From JAJDXW01 sp965202895 (GTDB lineage: Bacteria > Pseudomonadota > Gammaproteobacteria > HK1), in NCBI GenBank assembly GCA_965202895.1, contig OZ241901.1:3224001-3288000 (forward strand): a stretch of 64,000 nucleotides of DNA. The letters run 5' to 3'. A program made the translations under genes and the position numbers. Shown piece by piece: positions 53,156 to 62,365 of the stretch. Each line of letters opens with the position of its first letter. The first letter of the stretch is position 1. The notes under the pieces are model-generated. The model was not told the origin of the DNA and did not search any database. It was given only the letters and a program-made list of their open reading frames with translations.

Positions 53156-53905
53156 ATGAGCAACCCGCGAACGCCGTCCGAGCGCGCCGACGAGCTCGAA
53201 CACCGTCGGATGGAGGAGTTCGGCGACCGCATCGTCGGCAAATCCCTCCTCTACCACCTCGCCGACGGGGAGCGCACCCTCGGCCAGCGCGCGTTCGGCG
53301 GGCGGATGCTCATGGGGGAGGATCCGCGCCTGCCCCCGATGCCGGACGAGCCCACCCTGCTCGACTTCTTCCGCTGCCGCTTCGCCGTCGCCCCCCAGGC
53401 CCACCTGCTGCAGAGCGCGAACCTCGCGCAGAAGAACGGCCTCTCCGACAAGATGGTGCTCGCCTGCCTCCTCCACGACGTCGCGGTCGCCGGCTTCATC
53501 CGGGCCGATCACGGCTACTGGGGGGCGCAGCTCGTCGAGCCGTACGTGGACGAGGAGGTGAGCTGGGCGATCCGGGCGCATCAGGCCCTCCGGTTCTTCC
53601 CCGACGAGTCGGTGGGATACGAGTACCCGGAGAATTACCGGGCGCTGTTCGGCGACGACTACCGGCCCGAGCCCTACGTCGTCGCCGCCTACGAGGAGGC
53701 GCGCCGGCACAAGTGGTACATGTCCGCCCGGATCATCTGCGTGAACGATCTCTACTCCTTCGATCCGGACGTCCACGTCGAGCTCGGGCAGTTCGAGGAC
53801 GTCATCGGGCGCGAGTTCCGGCAGCCCCCCGAGGGTCTCGGCAACGACAACACCCCCGCCTCGCACATGTGGCGGACGCTCCGCCGGCCCTGCAACGCGC
53901 TGTAG
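53156..53905 (+). CDS. HD-domain metalloprotein
   Basis: A 249-residue protein with an HD metal-binding pattern: H83 (APQAHLLQSANLA), H107-D108 (CLLHDVAVAG) and H119 (ADHG). Spacing is similar to PhnZ/MIOX-type diiron HD oxygenases and HD phosphohydrolases. Several Trp/Tyr-rich segments follow (YEYPENYRALFGDDY). No additional domain is seen. The ATG at 53156 has GGGAG 8 nt upstream. It is monocistronic. Whether it is an oxygenase or a phosphohydrolase cannot be told from the motif alone. Confidence 0.78.
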   Translation: MSNPRTPSERADELEHRRMEEFGDRIVGKSLLYHLADGERTLGQRAFGGRMLMGEDPRLPPMPDEPTLLDFFRCRFAVAPQAHLLQSANLAQKNGLSDKMVLACLLHDVAVAGFIRADHGYWGAQLVEPYVDEEVSWAIRAHQALRFFPDESVGYEYPENYRALFGDDYRPEPYVVAAYEEARRHKWYMSARIICVNDLYSFDPDVHVELGQFEDVIGREFRQPPEGLGNDNTPASHMWRTLRRPCNAL

Positions 53906-54018
53906 CCGGCCGGCGGCGAAGGCCGGCGCCCGAGCCCGGGAGGAGGCTTCACCGCCCCGCCTTGGGTCCGGCCTGCCGTCCGGCAATCCGGCCGGCGGGC
54001 GTCGCCAAGCGGGTACCT

Positions 54019-55581
54019 TCAGGCCGGCCCGGGCGGGCTCCATTCGGTGTCCGGGTCGAGGGGGTACACCGGCCGCGGGAGCCCCTTCCAGTCGAAACGG
54101 TCGAGCACCGGGGCGGTGACGCCCGGGGTATCGACCTCGTAGATCCGGTCCGGGCCGAACCAGAGGTCGAAGCCGGCCCGGAAATGTCCCCGCGACTTGA
54201 CGCACACGGTGCGCGCGGCGCCGACGTCGAGCCCGAGCGCCTCGAAGAAGACGGGGTCCGCGGTCTGGTGTCGCGCGCTGATGACCACCGCGGTGACCCC
54301 GCCTTCGCCTCCCATCTCGATCGCGGCCATGCGCCCGAGCTCCAGGCGGCGTCCCGCGTAGATCCCCCGCCGGCCCGTGACCGCTCCCTCGCGCACCGCC
54401 CGCACGACGGCCGGGGCCTTGAACCGCCGGGCGAACTCCGTCTCCCCGGCCGCGTTGAGCTCCGCGTCGATCGATGCGCCGACGCCGGCTTCGTGGGCGA
54501 GGCTCGCGAGGGCCGGGTCGAAGAAGGAGCCGTAGAGGACGCCCCGCGCCCCCGCCTCGACGAGGGCCCGCAGCAGCCAGGTGGTGTTCCCGCCGCCGCC
54601 CCCGCCTGGGTTGTCCCCCGCGTCGGAGAAGATGACGGGCGGGCGGGCCGGGTCGTCGGACAGCGCGAGGGCGACCGCCTCCTTCAGCGGGACGAGGCGC
54701 CGTTCGTAGCGGGCCCGGTCGGCCCAGGCGCGCGCGGCGATCTCGCACGCGAGGGCCCGCGCCGGTGCTTCCTCCGCGCGGCCGGTGACGACGACGGCGA
54801 GGCCGTTCTTCGGCGTATCCCCGAACACGAATCCCCCGAATATCGACACGTCGAGGATCGCTCCGCCATGCTCGCGCTTGCGGCGCTGCCCGTAGTCGAT
54901 GAGCTCGCCGTAAGGCCCCGAGGCGGTCAGGAGGGTGACGCTGGGCGGGGTGAACGGAAGGCGCACCAGTGTCCCGCGGGGCCGCATCCCGGCGAGCATC
55001 GCGCGGATCGCGTGCGCCGCTTCCTCGCCCCGTTCCAGCATGTCCACGTGCGGGTTCGTCCGGTAGCCGATCACCACGTCCGCCGCCTCGACCATCCGTT
55101 CGGAGAGGTTGGCGTGCAGGTCGAGGGTCACGACCACGGCGGCGCCGGGGCCGACCGCCTCGCGGATGCGGGCGAGCATCTCGCCGTCGGGGTCCGGGGT
55201 CCCGGTGGACACCATCGCGCCGTGGTTCGCGACGTAGACCGCGTCGAGCGGCGCGCTCGCCTCGAGCCGGGACACGATCGCCTCCACGGTCGCGGTAAGG
55301 AAGGCGTGGTCCACGGGACCCCAGGGCGGGCAGTCGGTGACGATGGTCGGCGCCGGCGTCCACGGGCCGGTCGCGTCGAGGGTCCGGACGGCCGCCGCCA
55401 TCTCCGCCGAGATGACGGAGACCGGACGCCGCGCCTCGGCAAGGATCTCGTCGCCTTCGAAGTAGTACCGGGCGCGGAAGTCCGCCTCGGTCGCGACCGG
55501 GGCGAAGGCGTTGCTTTCGAGCGCCATCCCCGCGAGGGCAATCCGGGGCGCCGCCCGTCCCGATCCCTTCCCGTCCGTCAT
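54019..55581 (-). CDS. M81 family metallopeptidase (MlrC/microcystinase C-like)
   Basis: A 520-residue protein of the MlrC family, named for a zinc peptidase that degrades linear microcystin but far more widespread. Family text includes MALESNAFAPVATEADF, VANHGAMVSTG, VVTLDLHANLS, GYRTNPHVD and SDAGDNPGGGGGGNTTWLL. The length matches the family (about 490-520). The ATG at 55581 starts the homology. It lies 13 nt downstream of vapC on the same strand, but the toxin pair is probably an insertion beside it rather than functionally related. The true peptide or amide substrate is unknown. Confidence 0.92.
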   Translation of the reverse strand: MTDGKGSGRAAPRIALAGMALESNAFAPVATEADFRARYYFEGDEILAEARRPVSVISAEMAAAVRTLDATGPWTPAPTIVTDCPPWGPVDHAFLTATVEAIVSRLEASAPLDAVYVANHGAMVSTGTPDPDGEMLARIREAVGPGAAVVVTLDLHANLSERMVEAADVVIGYRTNPHVDMLERGEEAAHAIRAMLAGMRPRGTLVRLPFTPPSVTLLTASGPYGELIDYGQRRKREHGGAILDVSIFGGFVFGDTPKNGLAVVVTGRAEEAPARALACEIAARAWADRARYERRLVPLKEAVALALSDDPARPPVIFSDAGDNPGGGGGGNTTWLLRALVEAGARGVLYGSFFDPALASLAHEAGVGASIDAELNAAGETEFARRFKAPAVVRAVREGAVTGRRGIYAGRRLELGRMAAIEMGGEGGVTAVVISARHQTADPVFFEALGLDVGAARTVCVKSRGHFRAGFDLWFGPDRIYEVDTPGVTAPVLDRFDWKGLPRPVYPLDPDTEWSPPGPA

Positions 55582-55594
55582 GGCTCGGACTTCT

Positions 55595-56005
55595 TCAGCC
55601 GAGGAAGCTCTTCTCGACGAGCGCCGGAGCGACGGAGGCGATTCGCTCGAAATCCCGGTCGTGGTGCAGCAGGGTCGATCCGGACTCGATGGCGCACTGT
55701 GCAATCAGGCAGTCGGCGGTCGAGCGCACGGTGATGCCGCGCCGCCGGCAATCCAGGTGGATCCGGGCGGCGGATGCATGGCTCGCGGCCACGTCCTCGA
55801 ACGAGTGGAATCTCTGCCCGCCGAAGTAGCTTTGCAGCCGATCGAAAGCCGCGGTGTCCCGCGCGCCTTGGAGAATCTCCATGTAGATGAGGTGCGTGAT
55901 CCCGACGGCGACCGGGTTCGAGAGCAGATCCCGCAGGAAGCCGACGTGCGGGTGATCCCGGCCCCGGAGGTAGTCGACCCACACCGACGTGTCCACCAGA
56001 TACAC
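55595..56005 (-). CDS. vapC: PIN-domain toxin (VapC family)
   Basis: A 136-residue PIN ribonuclease, the toxin of a type II system. The acidic residues that bind Mg are in place: D5 (LVDTSVW), E43 (YMEILQG), D98 (STADCLIA) and D116 (HHDRDF). The start is GTG at 56005, 5 nt after the antitoxin stop. VapC proteins cleave tRNA or rRNA; the target here is unknown. It is expressed from the vapB promoter. Confidence 0.92.
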   Translation of the reverse strand: MYLVDTSVWVDYLRGRDHPHVGFLRDLLSNPVAVGITHLIYMEILQGARDTAAFDRLQSYFGGQRFHSFEDVAASHASAARIHLDCRRRGITVRSTADCLIAQCAIESGSTLLHHDRDFERIASVAPALVEKSFLG

Positions 56006-56010
56006 CGGTT

Positions 56011-56214
56011 TCAGACGCCCGTGACGCGAAGGTTCTTGTGATCGTATTCGGGGTCGAGGAGATCCGAGCCTTCGAGCTCCCGCAGATCGAGACGCTTTCG
56101 ATGGTTCACGAATTCGGTCAGCGCCTGGTGGATCAGCGCTCGCTTGGTCTTGATCCGGCTCAACTCCTGCGCTTCGCGGACGAGCGCCGCGTCGAGCTCG
56201 ACGTTGGTTCGCAT
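56011..56214 (-). CDS. vapB: VapB-family antitoxin
   Basis: A 67-residue antitoxin, ribbon-helix-helix at the N-terminus (MRTNVELDAALVREAQELS) and a C-terminal toxin-binding tail (LEGSDLLDPEYDHKNLRV). It lies directly upstream of vapC and would both neutralise the toxin and repress the operon. The ATG at 56214 follows an AT-richer region with repeated TACACA motifs that could be its operator. Confidence 0.9.
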   Translation of the reverse strand: MRTNVELDAALVREAQELSRIKTKRALIHQALTEFVNHRKRLDLRELEGSDLLDPEYDHKNLRVTGV

Positions 56215-56219
56215 TCTCT

Positions 56220-56273
56220 ACACCTGTGTATGTGTATTCCGATGTGTGTATCAGCCTGGAGCTGGTGCGTCAA
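56220..56273 (-). promoter_or_regulatory. vapBC promoter/operator candidate
   Basis: On the minus strand TTGACG (56273-56268) and TACACA (56250-56245) lie 17 bp apart. Downstream, ATACACA-like motifs recur (56222-56250), giving short repeats suitable for a VapB-VapC autorepressor. Confidence 0.45.
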
Positions 56274-56385
56274 GCGCCGGAGGTCGGACATGCGACATCC
56301 CGGCAAGCTCTGCCGGAGGGTTCCGCGAACCCGTCGGCGCATACGATTCCCGCCATGCCGGGCTCTCCGCGACGAGGAGGCGCGC

Positions 56386-56690
56386 ATGGGCTCGTACTTC
56401 CGAAGGGCCGGGGGGGGCTTGGCCGCCGCCGGCGCGGCCCTTCTCGCCGCGGCCGGGCGCATGCTCCGGCAGATCGGCCGTGATGCGGAGCGTCCGCTCG
56501 GGATGCTTCGGGCCGCCCCGCGCTGGCGGCCCTGGGAGCGACGCTGTATGGCAAGCACTGCGCCTCCTGCCACGGCAGGAACCTGGAAGGGGGGAGCCGA
56601 ACTGGCGGCGGCGCCGGCTCGACGACGCCCTTCCGGCCCCGCCCCACGACCGGAGTGGCCCTGTCGGGAGCCCTGACCGCCCTCTGGTTC
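56386..56690 (+). pseudogene. Decayed c-type cytochrome gene
   Basis: An ATG at 56386 with GAGGAGG upstream starts a signal-peptide-like sequence (MGSYFRRAGGGLAAAGAALL). The frame then shifts: GATLYGKHCASCHGRNLEG (CxxCH haem site, 56559-56573) reads in a second frame, and GEPNWRRRRLDDALPAPPHD in a third. These three pieces in order match small periplasmic cytochromes c. At least two frameshifts and a truncation at the neighbouring gene end (56690) show it is dead. Confidence 0.65.
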
Positions 56691-58486
56691 TACCGGGACA
56701 TGTCCCCCACCGCCTCGCACGCCGCCAGCTCCCAGCCATGGAACACCGCCGCGAGCCCCACGTGCCGCACCGACGGGGTGCGCCGCCGCAGGCCCTCGTC
56801 CGCCAGATAGCCAGCAACCTGCGCCCGCGCCCCGCGCAGCGTCTCCGCCACCACGGATTCGTCCACCCGCTCGCTCCGCTTCAGGTACTTGACCTCGATG
56901 ACGTACCCGTACCCGATGTCCGGGTACTGCGCCACGAAGGGCTCCAGGTAGAGGTCCGCGTAGCCCTTGTTCAGCTCCCGCTCCGAATGGATGACGAACT
57001 GCCCCACCATGCTGAAGTGCGCGGCGAGGAACGCCTGCACGACCTTCTCTCCGTCGATGTAGTCGCGGATGCCGGTCTGCTCGGCGATCGCCTCGGCGAT
57101 GTATTCGAGCGCTGGGCGCCATTCGCCCTTGTAGGCCATGGCCCGCACCAGGCGCGAGAAGTGGTAATGGCTCACCGAGAACACCCCCACGTCCCGGTAC
57201 GCATCGCGCAGGTACCCGTACATCAGCCGCCGCACCGTCTGGTTCGGGATCCCCAGCCGGGTCGTCCCCTCCGACATCCCGCGAATGCTCAACAGGCCGA
57301 AGTAGTACAGCAGGGACAGGAAGTTCTCCGGCTCGTCCAGTCGCTCCAACGGGAAGCCGAGGCTCAGGTCGGCCTCCGCCTCCCCCTCGCCGATGAGGTG
57401 GCGCAGCAGGTCGAAGTTGCCGTTGAGCTGCCTCGCGCCCGCGCTCACCCGTTGATTCACCAGCAGCAGGTGGCGCAGCTTCGTATAGTCGATGCGAACG
57501 TTGGGGTCGATGAGGTCGTCCGGCATCGGCTTGTTCGGGATGGAATCCGTCAGGTAGTGGAGCACCATGTCGGTGTTGTAGAGGTCGCCGGCGGCGTTCT
57601 TCGCGAAGCGGTAGCCGTCGTACCACTCGCGCATCACGTCCAGGGCCGCGTCCACGTCCTGGTCGAACGCGCCCCGGTCCCGGTAGAGCGCCAGCAGGCC
57701 CCGCACCTCCGGCTCGGTGAAGCCGAGCATCTCGTTGAACTCCGGCTTCAGGGTGACGTTGCGGCCGATGTTGAAGCCGCTGGTCACGTCGTCCATCGTG
57801 ATGGGCGAGACGCCGGTGATGAACAGCCGTTCGAGGCCGCCCGCCTCTCCGGTCCCGGCCTTCAGGGTGGCGAAGAAGTTGCGGTAGAAGCCCCCGCCGT
57901 GGGTGAACGATTCGTAAGCCTCCCGCCCCCGGTGGGCCAGCACCGTATTGGCGAAGTTGTCGTACTCGTCGATGAGCACGTAGAGCGGGATGCCGTGCTC
58001 GCCGGCATACTTGAACAGCTCGGTGAGCCTGCCGTCGATGGCGGGCGGGGCGAGGATGCGCCGGAGCGCTTCCTCGGGAAACAGGTCCGGATGCCGCTCC
58101 AGCGCGTGGCGCAGCTCGATGAAGCAGTAGCCCTCGAAGCGTTCCTCCAGGGTCTCCAGCTTGTCGCTGAAGGCGGAGAAGTCGAAGCGCACGACGACGT
58201 AGCGTCCGCGCTCGGCGGTGGGCGCGCGGCCGATGTTCGTGCCGCCGAACAGGGTCTCGAACTCGTGCGTCCAGTGACGTCCGTAGTAGCCCTCCAGCAG
58301 CGACAGCCAGCAGGACTTGCCGAAGCGCCGGGGGCGGATGAAGAAGGCGTAGCGCTCCTCCTCCAGCGGCCGCAGGAAGCGGGTCTTGTCGACGTACAGC
58401 CAGCCGTTCCTGCGGATGCGCGGGAACGACGCCTCGCCGTAGGGGATGCGGGGCCAGGGAGCGGCGGCGGCCACTGGAACGGTCAT
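56690..58486 (-). CDS. AAA-ATPase-like protein with C-terminal PD-(D/E)XK domain
   Basis: A 598-residue protein of the family combining an AAA-ATPase-like domain (PF09820 type) with a PDDEXK nuclease-like domain (PF08011 type). The N-terminus has YVDKTRFLRPLEE, a Walker-A-like RPRRFGKS, and LIDEYDN. The C-terminus has GYADLYLEPF and GYVIEVKYLK, giving the D...E-x-K triad. The ATG at 58486 is the natural start. Proteins of this family are abundant in Bacteroidetes and anaerobes and often multicopy; function is not established. An isolated copy in a GC-rich proteobacterium suggests transfer, though its codon use looks like the neighbours. Confidence 0.9.
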   Translation of the reverse strand: MTVPVAAAAPWPRIPYGEASFPRIRRNGWLYVDKTRFLRPLEEERYAFFIRPRRFGKSCWLSLLEGYYGRHWTHEFETLFGGTNIGRAPTAERGRYVVVRFDFSAFSDKLETLEERFEGYCFIELRHALERHPDLFPEEALRRILAPPAIDGRLTELFKYAGEHGIPLYVLIDEYDNFANTVLAHRGREAYESFTHGGGFYRNFFATLKAGTGEAGGLERLFITGVSPITMDDVTSGFNIGRNVTLKPEFNEMLGFTEPEVRGLLALYRDRGAFDQDVDAALDVMREWYDGYRFAKNAAGDLYNTDMVLHYLTDSIPNKPMPDDLIDPNVRIDYTKLRHLLLVNQRVSAGARQLNGNFDLLRHLIGEGEAEADLSLGFPLERLDEPENFLSLLYYFGLLSIRGMSEGTTRLGIPNQTVRRLMYGYLRDAYRDVGVFSVSHYHFSRLVRAMAYKGEWRPALEYIAEAIAEQTGIRDYIDGEKVVQAFLAAHFSMVGQFVIHSERELNKGYADLYLEPFVAQYPDIGYGYVIEVKYLKRSERVDESVVAETLRGARAQVAGYLADEGLRRRTPSVRHVGLAAVFHGWELAACEAVGDMSR

Positions 58487-59163
58487 GGGCGGTCCCTCGC
58501 GTTCATGGGAATGATGACGCTGGCGGCTTCCGCGGACCTCGGCAATGCCTGCCCGGCATGGCGCGGGTCACAAGAGGGCCTACGGGTGCGGCGGCATTCA
58601 CCCGCGGCCGGCGGGTTCAGGCACGCCGCGCTGCCGCGAGCGGGCGTCATCCCCCACGGCGGCGCGTCCTGGCGGATGCGGGCGTCCCTGTTCCGCTCGA
58701 CTCCCTGCACCTGCCCTCCCGGCCCCTCGCCTCCCTTTCGTTCGCGTGCCACCGACGTTCGGCGTCCGCACGGGCCCTCGACCCGGGGCGACATTATATT
58801 GCGCGCTTCCGAAGCCTGTCGGAAGCGGCCGCGGACCCGGTGGAGACGGGCACCGACCTCTGGGAACGCCGCCCTTCCTCCCATCCGATGGGATGCCCTC
58901 CATCGGATGCACGGCCGCTCCCGCCGATGGTTGTCGGATCTTCCCGGCCGGTTGGACGGACTTGCCACCGGGCGGGCCGGTTCGATGACGGAGGCACACG
59001 GGAAGAACCTCCTGGTTGCCACGTTCGGCGAGCTCGTGGGGAAGCCGCCGGTGTGGAGTGGTCGTACCAGTGGACCCATTCGGAGCCAGCGACGTTCGGA
59101 ATCCGAATTCGCGTGTCGCGCTATAGTCTCGGCGGCGGTGGGCGAACCTGGACGGCCGCGATC
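58487..59163. other. Divergent intergenic region
   Basis: A 677-bp gap between the AAA/PDDEXK gene and the ABC exporter genes. It holds an AT-rich island (CATTATATTGCG, about 58790-58801) and, near its end, the promoter candidate listed separately. I found no gene; open frames crossing it are composition artefacts. Confidence 0.4.
59095..59127 (+). promoter_or_regulatory. Promoter/operator candidate for ABC exporter operon
   Basis: A -10-like TATAGT (59122-59127) lies 36 bp before the ATG. Upstream is a perfect inverted repeat TTCGGA-A-TCCGAA (59095-59107). No good -35 box is seen, so a regulator bound at the palindrome is possible. Confidence 0.35.
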
Positions 59164-60102
59164 ATGGACATGAATATGCGCATGGAAACGGGCGGAGGGG
59201 CGGGGGCGCCGCCGGCCGCCGAGCTTCGCGGCGCGGCGAAGGACTTCGCCGGCCGGCCGGCCCTCGCGGGGCTCGACCTGATCCTTCCCCGGGGGTCGTT
59301 CCTGGCCCTCCTCGGGCCGAACGGAGCGGGGAAGACCACGGCGCTCGGCCTGCTGCTCGGGCTCAGGAAGCCCGACCGGGGGGAAGCGCTCCTCCTCGGC
59401 GGGTCGCCGCTCGACGAGAGGGTCCGCCGGCGGATCGGCGCTGCGCCGCAGGTCTCCGCGTTTCCGCCCGGGCTCAAGGTGCGCGAAATCGTCGCGTTCG
59501 TGGCCGCCCACTACCCCGAGCCGATGCCCGAGGCGGCGCTCTACGAGCGCTTCGGGCTGGGCGGGCTCGCGGGGCGGCAGGTGGGAGGCTTGAGCGGCGG
59601 AGAGCTGCGCCGGCTCGGGGTCGCGCTCGCGCTCCTCGGCAATCCGGAGGTCGTCTTCCTCGACGAGCCCTCGACGGGGCTCGACGTGGAGGCCCGCCGC
59701 CTCCTCTGGGACACGGTGCGCTCCTTCCATGCGGGGGGCGGGACGGTCCTGCTGACGACCCACTATCTCGAAGAGGCGGAGGCGCTGGCCGAGCGTATCG
59801 CGGTGATCCATCGCGGAAGGCTCGTGGCGGAGGGAACGCGCCGGGAGGTCACGAGCCGGATCGCCCTCCGGCGGGTGCGGTTCCGGGCGGCGGCGGTCCC
59901 GGACGTCGAGCCGGTCGCGCGAAGCACGTTCGAGTCGGGGGTGGCGACCCTCTACACCCCCGATGCGGACCGGCTGGTGCGGCGCCTGGTCGAGACGGGC
60001 GCCGCGTTCCGCGATCTCGAGGTCCTGCCCGCGGGGCTCGAGGAAGCCTTCGTCAGCCTGACGCGGGAGGGAGACGGAGGGGGAGAGGGGGAGAAGGGAT
60101 GA
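59164..60102 (+). CDS. ABC transporter ATP-binding protein (CcmA/ABC-2 type)
   Basis: A 312-residue ATPase with Walker A GPNGAGKTT (about 51-59), Q-loop near GAAPQVSAFP, signature LSGGELRRLG, Walker B VFLDEPSTGLD and H-loop TTHYLEEAEAL. The C-terminal extension (about 230-312) is the usual ABC-2 tail. The start is ATG 59164, with further in-frame ATGs at residues 3, 5 and 7, so the exact start is open. The next gene starts within its stop codon (ATGATGG), so ATPase and permease are coupled. The cargo is likely a lipid, drug or polysaccharide. Confidence 0.92.
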   Translation: MDMNMRMETGGGAGAPPAAELRGAAKDFAGRPALAGLDLILPRGSFLALLGPNGAGKTTALGLLLGLRKPDRGEALLLGGSPLDERVRRRIGAAPQVSAFPPGLKVREIVAFVAAHYPEPMPEAALYERFGLGGLAGRQVGGLSGGELRRLGVALALLGNPEVVFLDEPSTGLDVEARRLLWDTVRSFHAGGGTVLLTTHYLEEAEALAERIAVIHRGRLVAEGTRREVTSRIALRRVRFRAAAVPDVEPVARSTFESGVATLYTPDADRLVRRLVETGAAFRDLEVLPAGLEEAFVSLTREGDGGGEGEKG

Positions 60103-60845
60103 TGGCAGCGGCGGCCCTGGCCCTCGCCCACGTCCGCATGAGGCTCCTCACCCTTCTTCGCATCCCCGCCTACGTCGCGGCGACGCTCGCGATGCCGAGC
60201 CTGATACTGGTCTTCCTGGGGCTCGGGCTCGCCGACACGACCGCCGAGGCCAACGCCATCATGGCCTCGTTCACGGTGTTCGCGGTGATGGGGGTCGCGT
60301 TCTTCCAGTTCGGCGTCGGGATCGCGGAGGGCCGGGCCTCCCCGTGGGCGACCTTCGAACGCATCCTGCCGGCGCCGGTCGCGGTCCGCCTGACGGGCGC
60401 CGTCGTTCCGGCGGTGCTCTTCGCGGCGGCCGCCGCGGGGCTGGTCGTCCTGACCGCCCACGTCTTCATGCCGGTGGCGCTCGGCGCCGGGGCGTGGCTG
60501 CGACTCGGCCTCGTGCTGGTGGGCGGGAGCGTGCCGTTCGCCCTCCTCGGCATCGCCATCGGGTACTGGGTTTCCTCCCGCGCGGCCCTCCCGATCGCCA
60601 ACGTCGTCCATCTCGGCCTCGCGTTCGGGGGCGGCCTGTTCCTCTCTCCGCGGCTCTTTCCCGATCTCCTCGAAGCCGCGTCGCGGTGCCTCGTGTCGAG
60701 GCACGTCGCCGAGCTGGCCTGGCGGGCCGTTGCGGACGCGCCGTGGCCGCCCGGGTCATGGCTCTGGGTCGGGGGCTATGCCGCCGCCGGCGCGCTGCTC
60801 GCCGCCTGGGGCTATCGCCGCGACGAAGGGGCCCGATACCGCTGA
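60099..60845 (+). CDS. ABC-2 type transporter permease
   Basis: A 248-residue inner-membrane protein with about six hydrophobic segments (for example AAAAAGLVVLTAHVFMPVAL and GGLFLSPRLFP region). It overlaps the ATPase gene by 4 nt (ATGA). Sequence and partner fit ABC-2 exporters such as those for drugs, antibiotics or lipids. The substrate is unknown. A hairpin follows its stop. Confidence 0.88.
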   Translation: MMAAAALALAHVRMRLLTLLRIPAYVAATLAMPSLILVFLGLGLADTTAEANAIMASFTVFAVMGVAFFQFGVGIAEGRASPWATFERILPAPVAVRLTGAVVPAVLFAAAAAGLVVLTAHVFMPVALGAGAWLRLGLVLVGGSVPFALLGIAIGYWVSSRAALPIANVVHLGLAFGGGLFLSPRLFPDLLEAASRCLVSRHVAELAWRAVADAPWPPGSWLWVGGYAAAGALLAAWGYRRDEGARYR

Positions 60846-60853
60846 AGTGCGGC

Positions 60854-60869
60854 GGGGCGGCTCCGCCCC
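60854..60869 (+). terminator. Terminator-like hairpin
   Basis: GGGGCGG (60854-60860) pairs with CCGCCCC (60863-60869), 9 nt past the exporter stop. No T run follows. It is a plausible end of the two-gene operon. Confidence 0.4.
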
Positions 60870-61006
60870 CGCGAGAGCCGGACCGTGGACGACGAGAGGA
60901 TCCTCGTTCGGCCTCTCGGCGTCCACTCGGCCGGGAGTGCCACCCGGTGGGGGGCGTTCGACCCCCTCGCGACGCACGCCGACGAGCCACCCGGGACGGC
61001 GCAGGA

Positions 61007-62365
61007 TCACCGGCTCTCGCCCGGGGGCCGGAACCGGCGTTCGAGAGCGTCCCAGCAGTGCGGATAGCCGGTGTCGAGCCGGTCGAGGGCGGAGGCGTAG
61101 GCGGTCGGTTCGAGCACGTAGCGGCTCTCGAACATGAACGCGAGCGTGCCGCTCAGCCGCTCGGGCTCCAACGTCTTCGCGCTCGCCCGCTCGAAGGCTT
61201 CCGGGTCCGGCCCGTGGGCGACGAGGGGGTTGTGGAGGCTCATCCCTCCCGGCGCGAACCCGCCTGGCCTCGCGTCGTAGACCCCGTAGACGAGACCCAT
61301 GAACTCGCTCATGACGTTCCGGTGGAACCAGGGCGGGCGGAAGGTGTCCTCCATCACGAGCCAGCGCTCCGGGAAGACGACGAAGTCGACGTTCGCGACT
61401 CCCGGCGTGTCCGAGGGGGAGGTGAGCACGGTGAAGATCGACGGGTCCGGGTGGTCGAACAGGGTCGCGCCGACCGGCGAGAAGCGCCGGAGGTCGTACT
61501 TGTACGGCGCGCCGTTGCCGTGCCACGCCACCACGTCCAGGGGCGAGCGGGGCAGCACCGCCCGGAACGTCCGTCCCCGCGTCTTGCAGTAGAGCTCGCA
61601 CTCTTCCTCGACGTCCTCGTAGGCCGCGGCCGGGTACAGGAAGTCCCGCTCGTTCGCGAGGCCGTTGGCCCCGATCGGTCCGCGCTCGGGGAGCGTCAGC
61701 GGCGCGCCGTAGCTCTCGCAGACGTAGCCGCGAACGGGGCCGTCGGCCAGCTCGACCCGGAACGCGACCCCGCGCGGGATGACCACGACCTCGCCCGGCG
61801 CCGCGAGCAGGATGCCGAGCTCGGTGAGGAACCGGACCCGGCCCTGCTGCGGCACGACGAGGAGCTCGCCGTCCGTATTCCGGAAGTACCTGCGCTCCAT
61901 CGAGGCGTCGGCCACGAAGACGTGGCTCGCCATGCCGGCCTGCATCGCCGCGTCGCCGCCGGCGGCGATCGTGCGAAGCCCGGAGAGGAAGTCCGTTCGC
62001 CCGCCGGTCGGGATCGGCGTCGGGGGCCAGCGTAGCGGCAGGGCCGGGAGGTCGCTCTCGCGGCAGGGCGCGGTCCGGACCCGGCCCGCGTCCACCTCCT
62101 CGAACCCCCGATCGTGCTTCACCGAGGGCAGGATCCGGTAGAGCCACGTGCGGCGGCTCCGCGCCCGCGGCGCGGTGAAGGCGGTACCGCTCTGTTGCTC
62201 GGCGTAGAGCCCGAGCGGGGGCCGCTGCGGGGAGTTCCGTCCGATCGGCAGCGCGCCGTCCTCCGCCTCGGTAGCGTGATGGTTGCCGAAGCCGGGCATG
62301 TAGCCGAAATCGGGATCGGCGGCTTCGATGCGGCCGCCCTTGGCGTGGACTTCACGGTTCGCCAT
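61007..62365 (-). CDS. hmgA: Homogentisate 1,2-dioxygenase
   Basis: A 452-residue non-haem iron dioxygenase that opens homogentisate to 4-maleylacetoacetate in tyrosine/phenylalanine degradation. By alignment with the human enzyme the iron ligands are H348 and E354 (PPWFHRNVMSEFMG) and H384 (NPLVAHGPD), and the catalytic base is H282 (VVAWHGN). The N-terminus YMPGFGNHHATEAEDGALP is highly typical. Length fits the family exactly. It is isolated here: the usual partners fumarylacetoacetase and maleylacetoacetate isomerase are not in the window. Confidence 0.97.
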   Translation of the reverse strand: MANREVHAKGGRIEAADPDFGYMPGFGNHHATEAEDGALPIGRNSPQRPPLGLYAEQQSGTAFTAPRARSRRTWLYRILPSVKHDRGFEEVDAGRVRTAPCRESDLPALPLRWPPTPIPTGGRTDFLSGLRTIAAGGDAAMQAGMASHVFVADASMERRYFRNTDGELLVVPQQGRVRFLTELGILLAAPGEVVVIPRGVAFRVELADGPVRGYVCESYGAPLTLPERGPIGANGLANERDFLYPAAAYEDVEEECELYCKTRGRTFRAVLPRSPLDVVAWHGNGAPYKYDLRRFSPVGATLFDHPDPSIFTVLTSPSDTPGVANVDFVVFPERWLVMEDTFRPPWFHRNVMSEFMGLVYGVYDARPGGFAPGGMSLHNPLVAHGPDPEAFERASAKTLEPERLSGTLAFMFESRYVLEPTAYASALDRLDTGYPHCWDALERRFRPPGESR

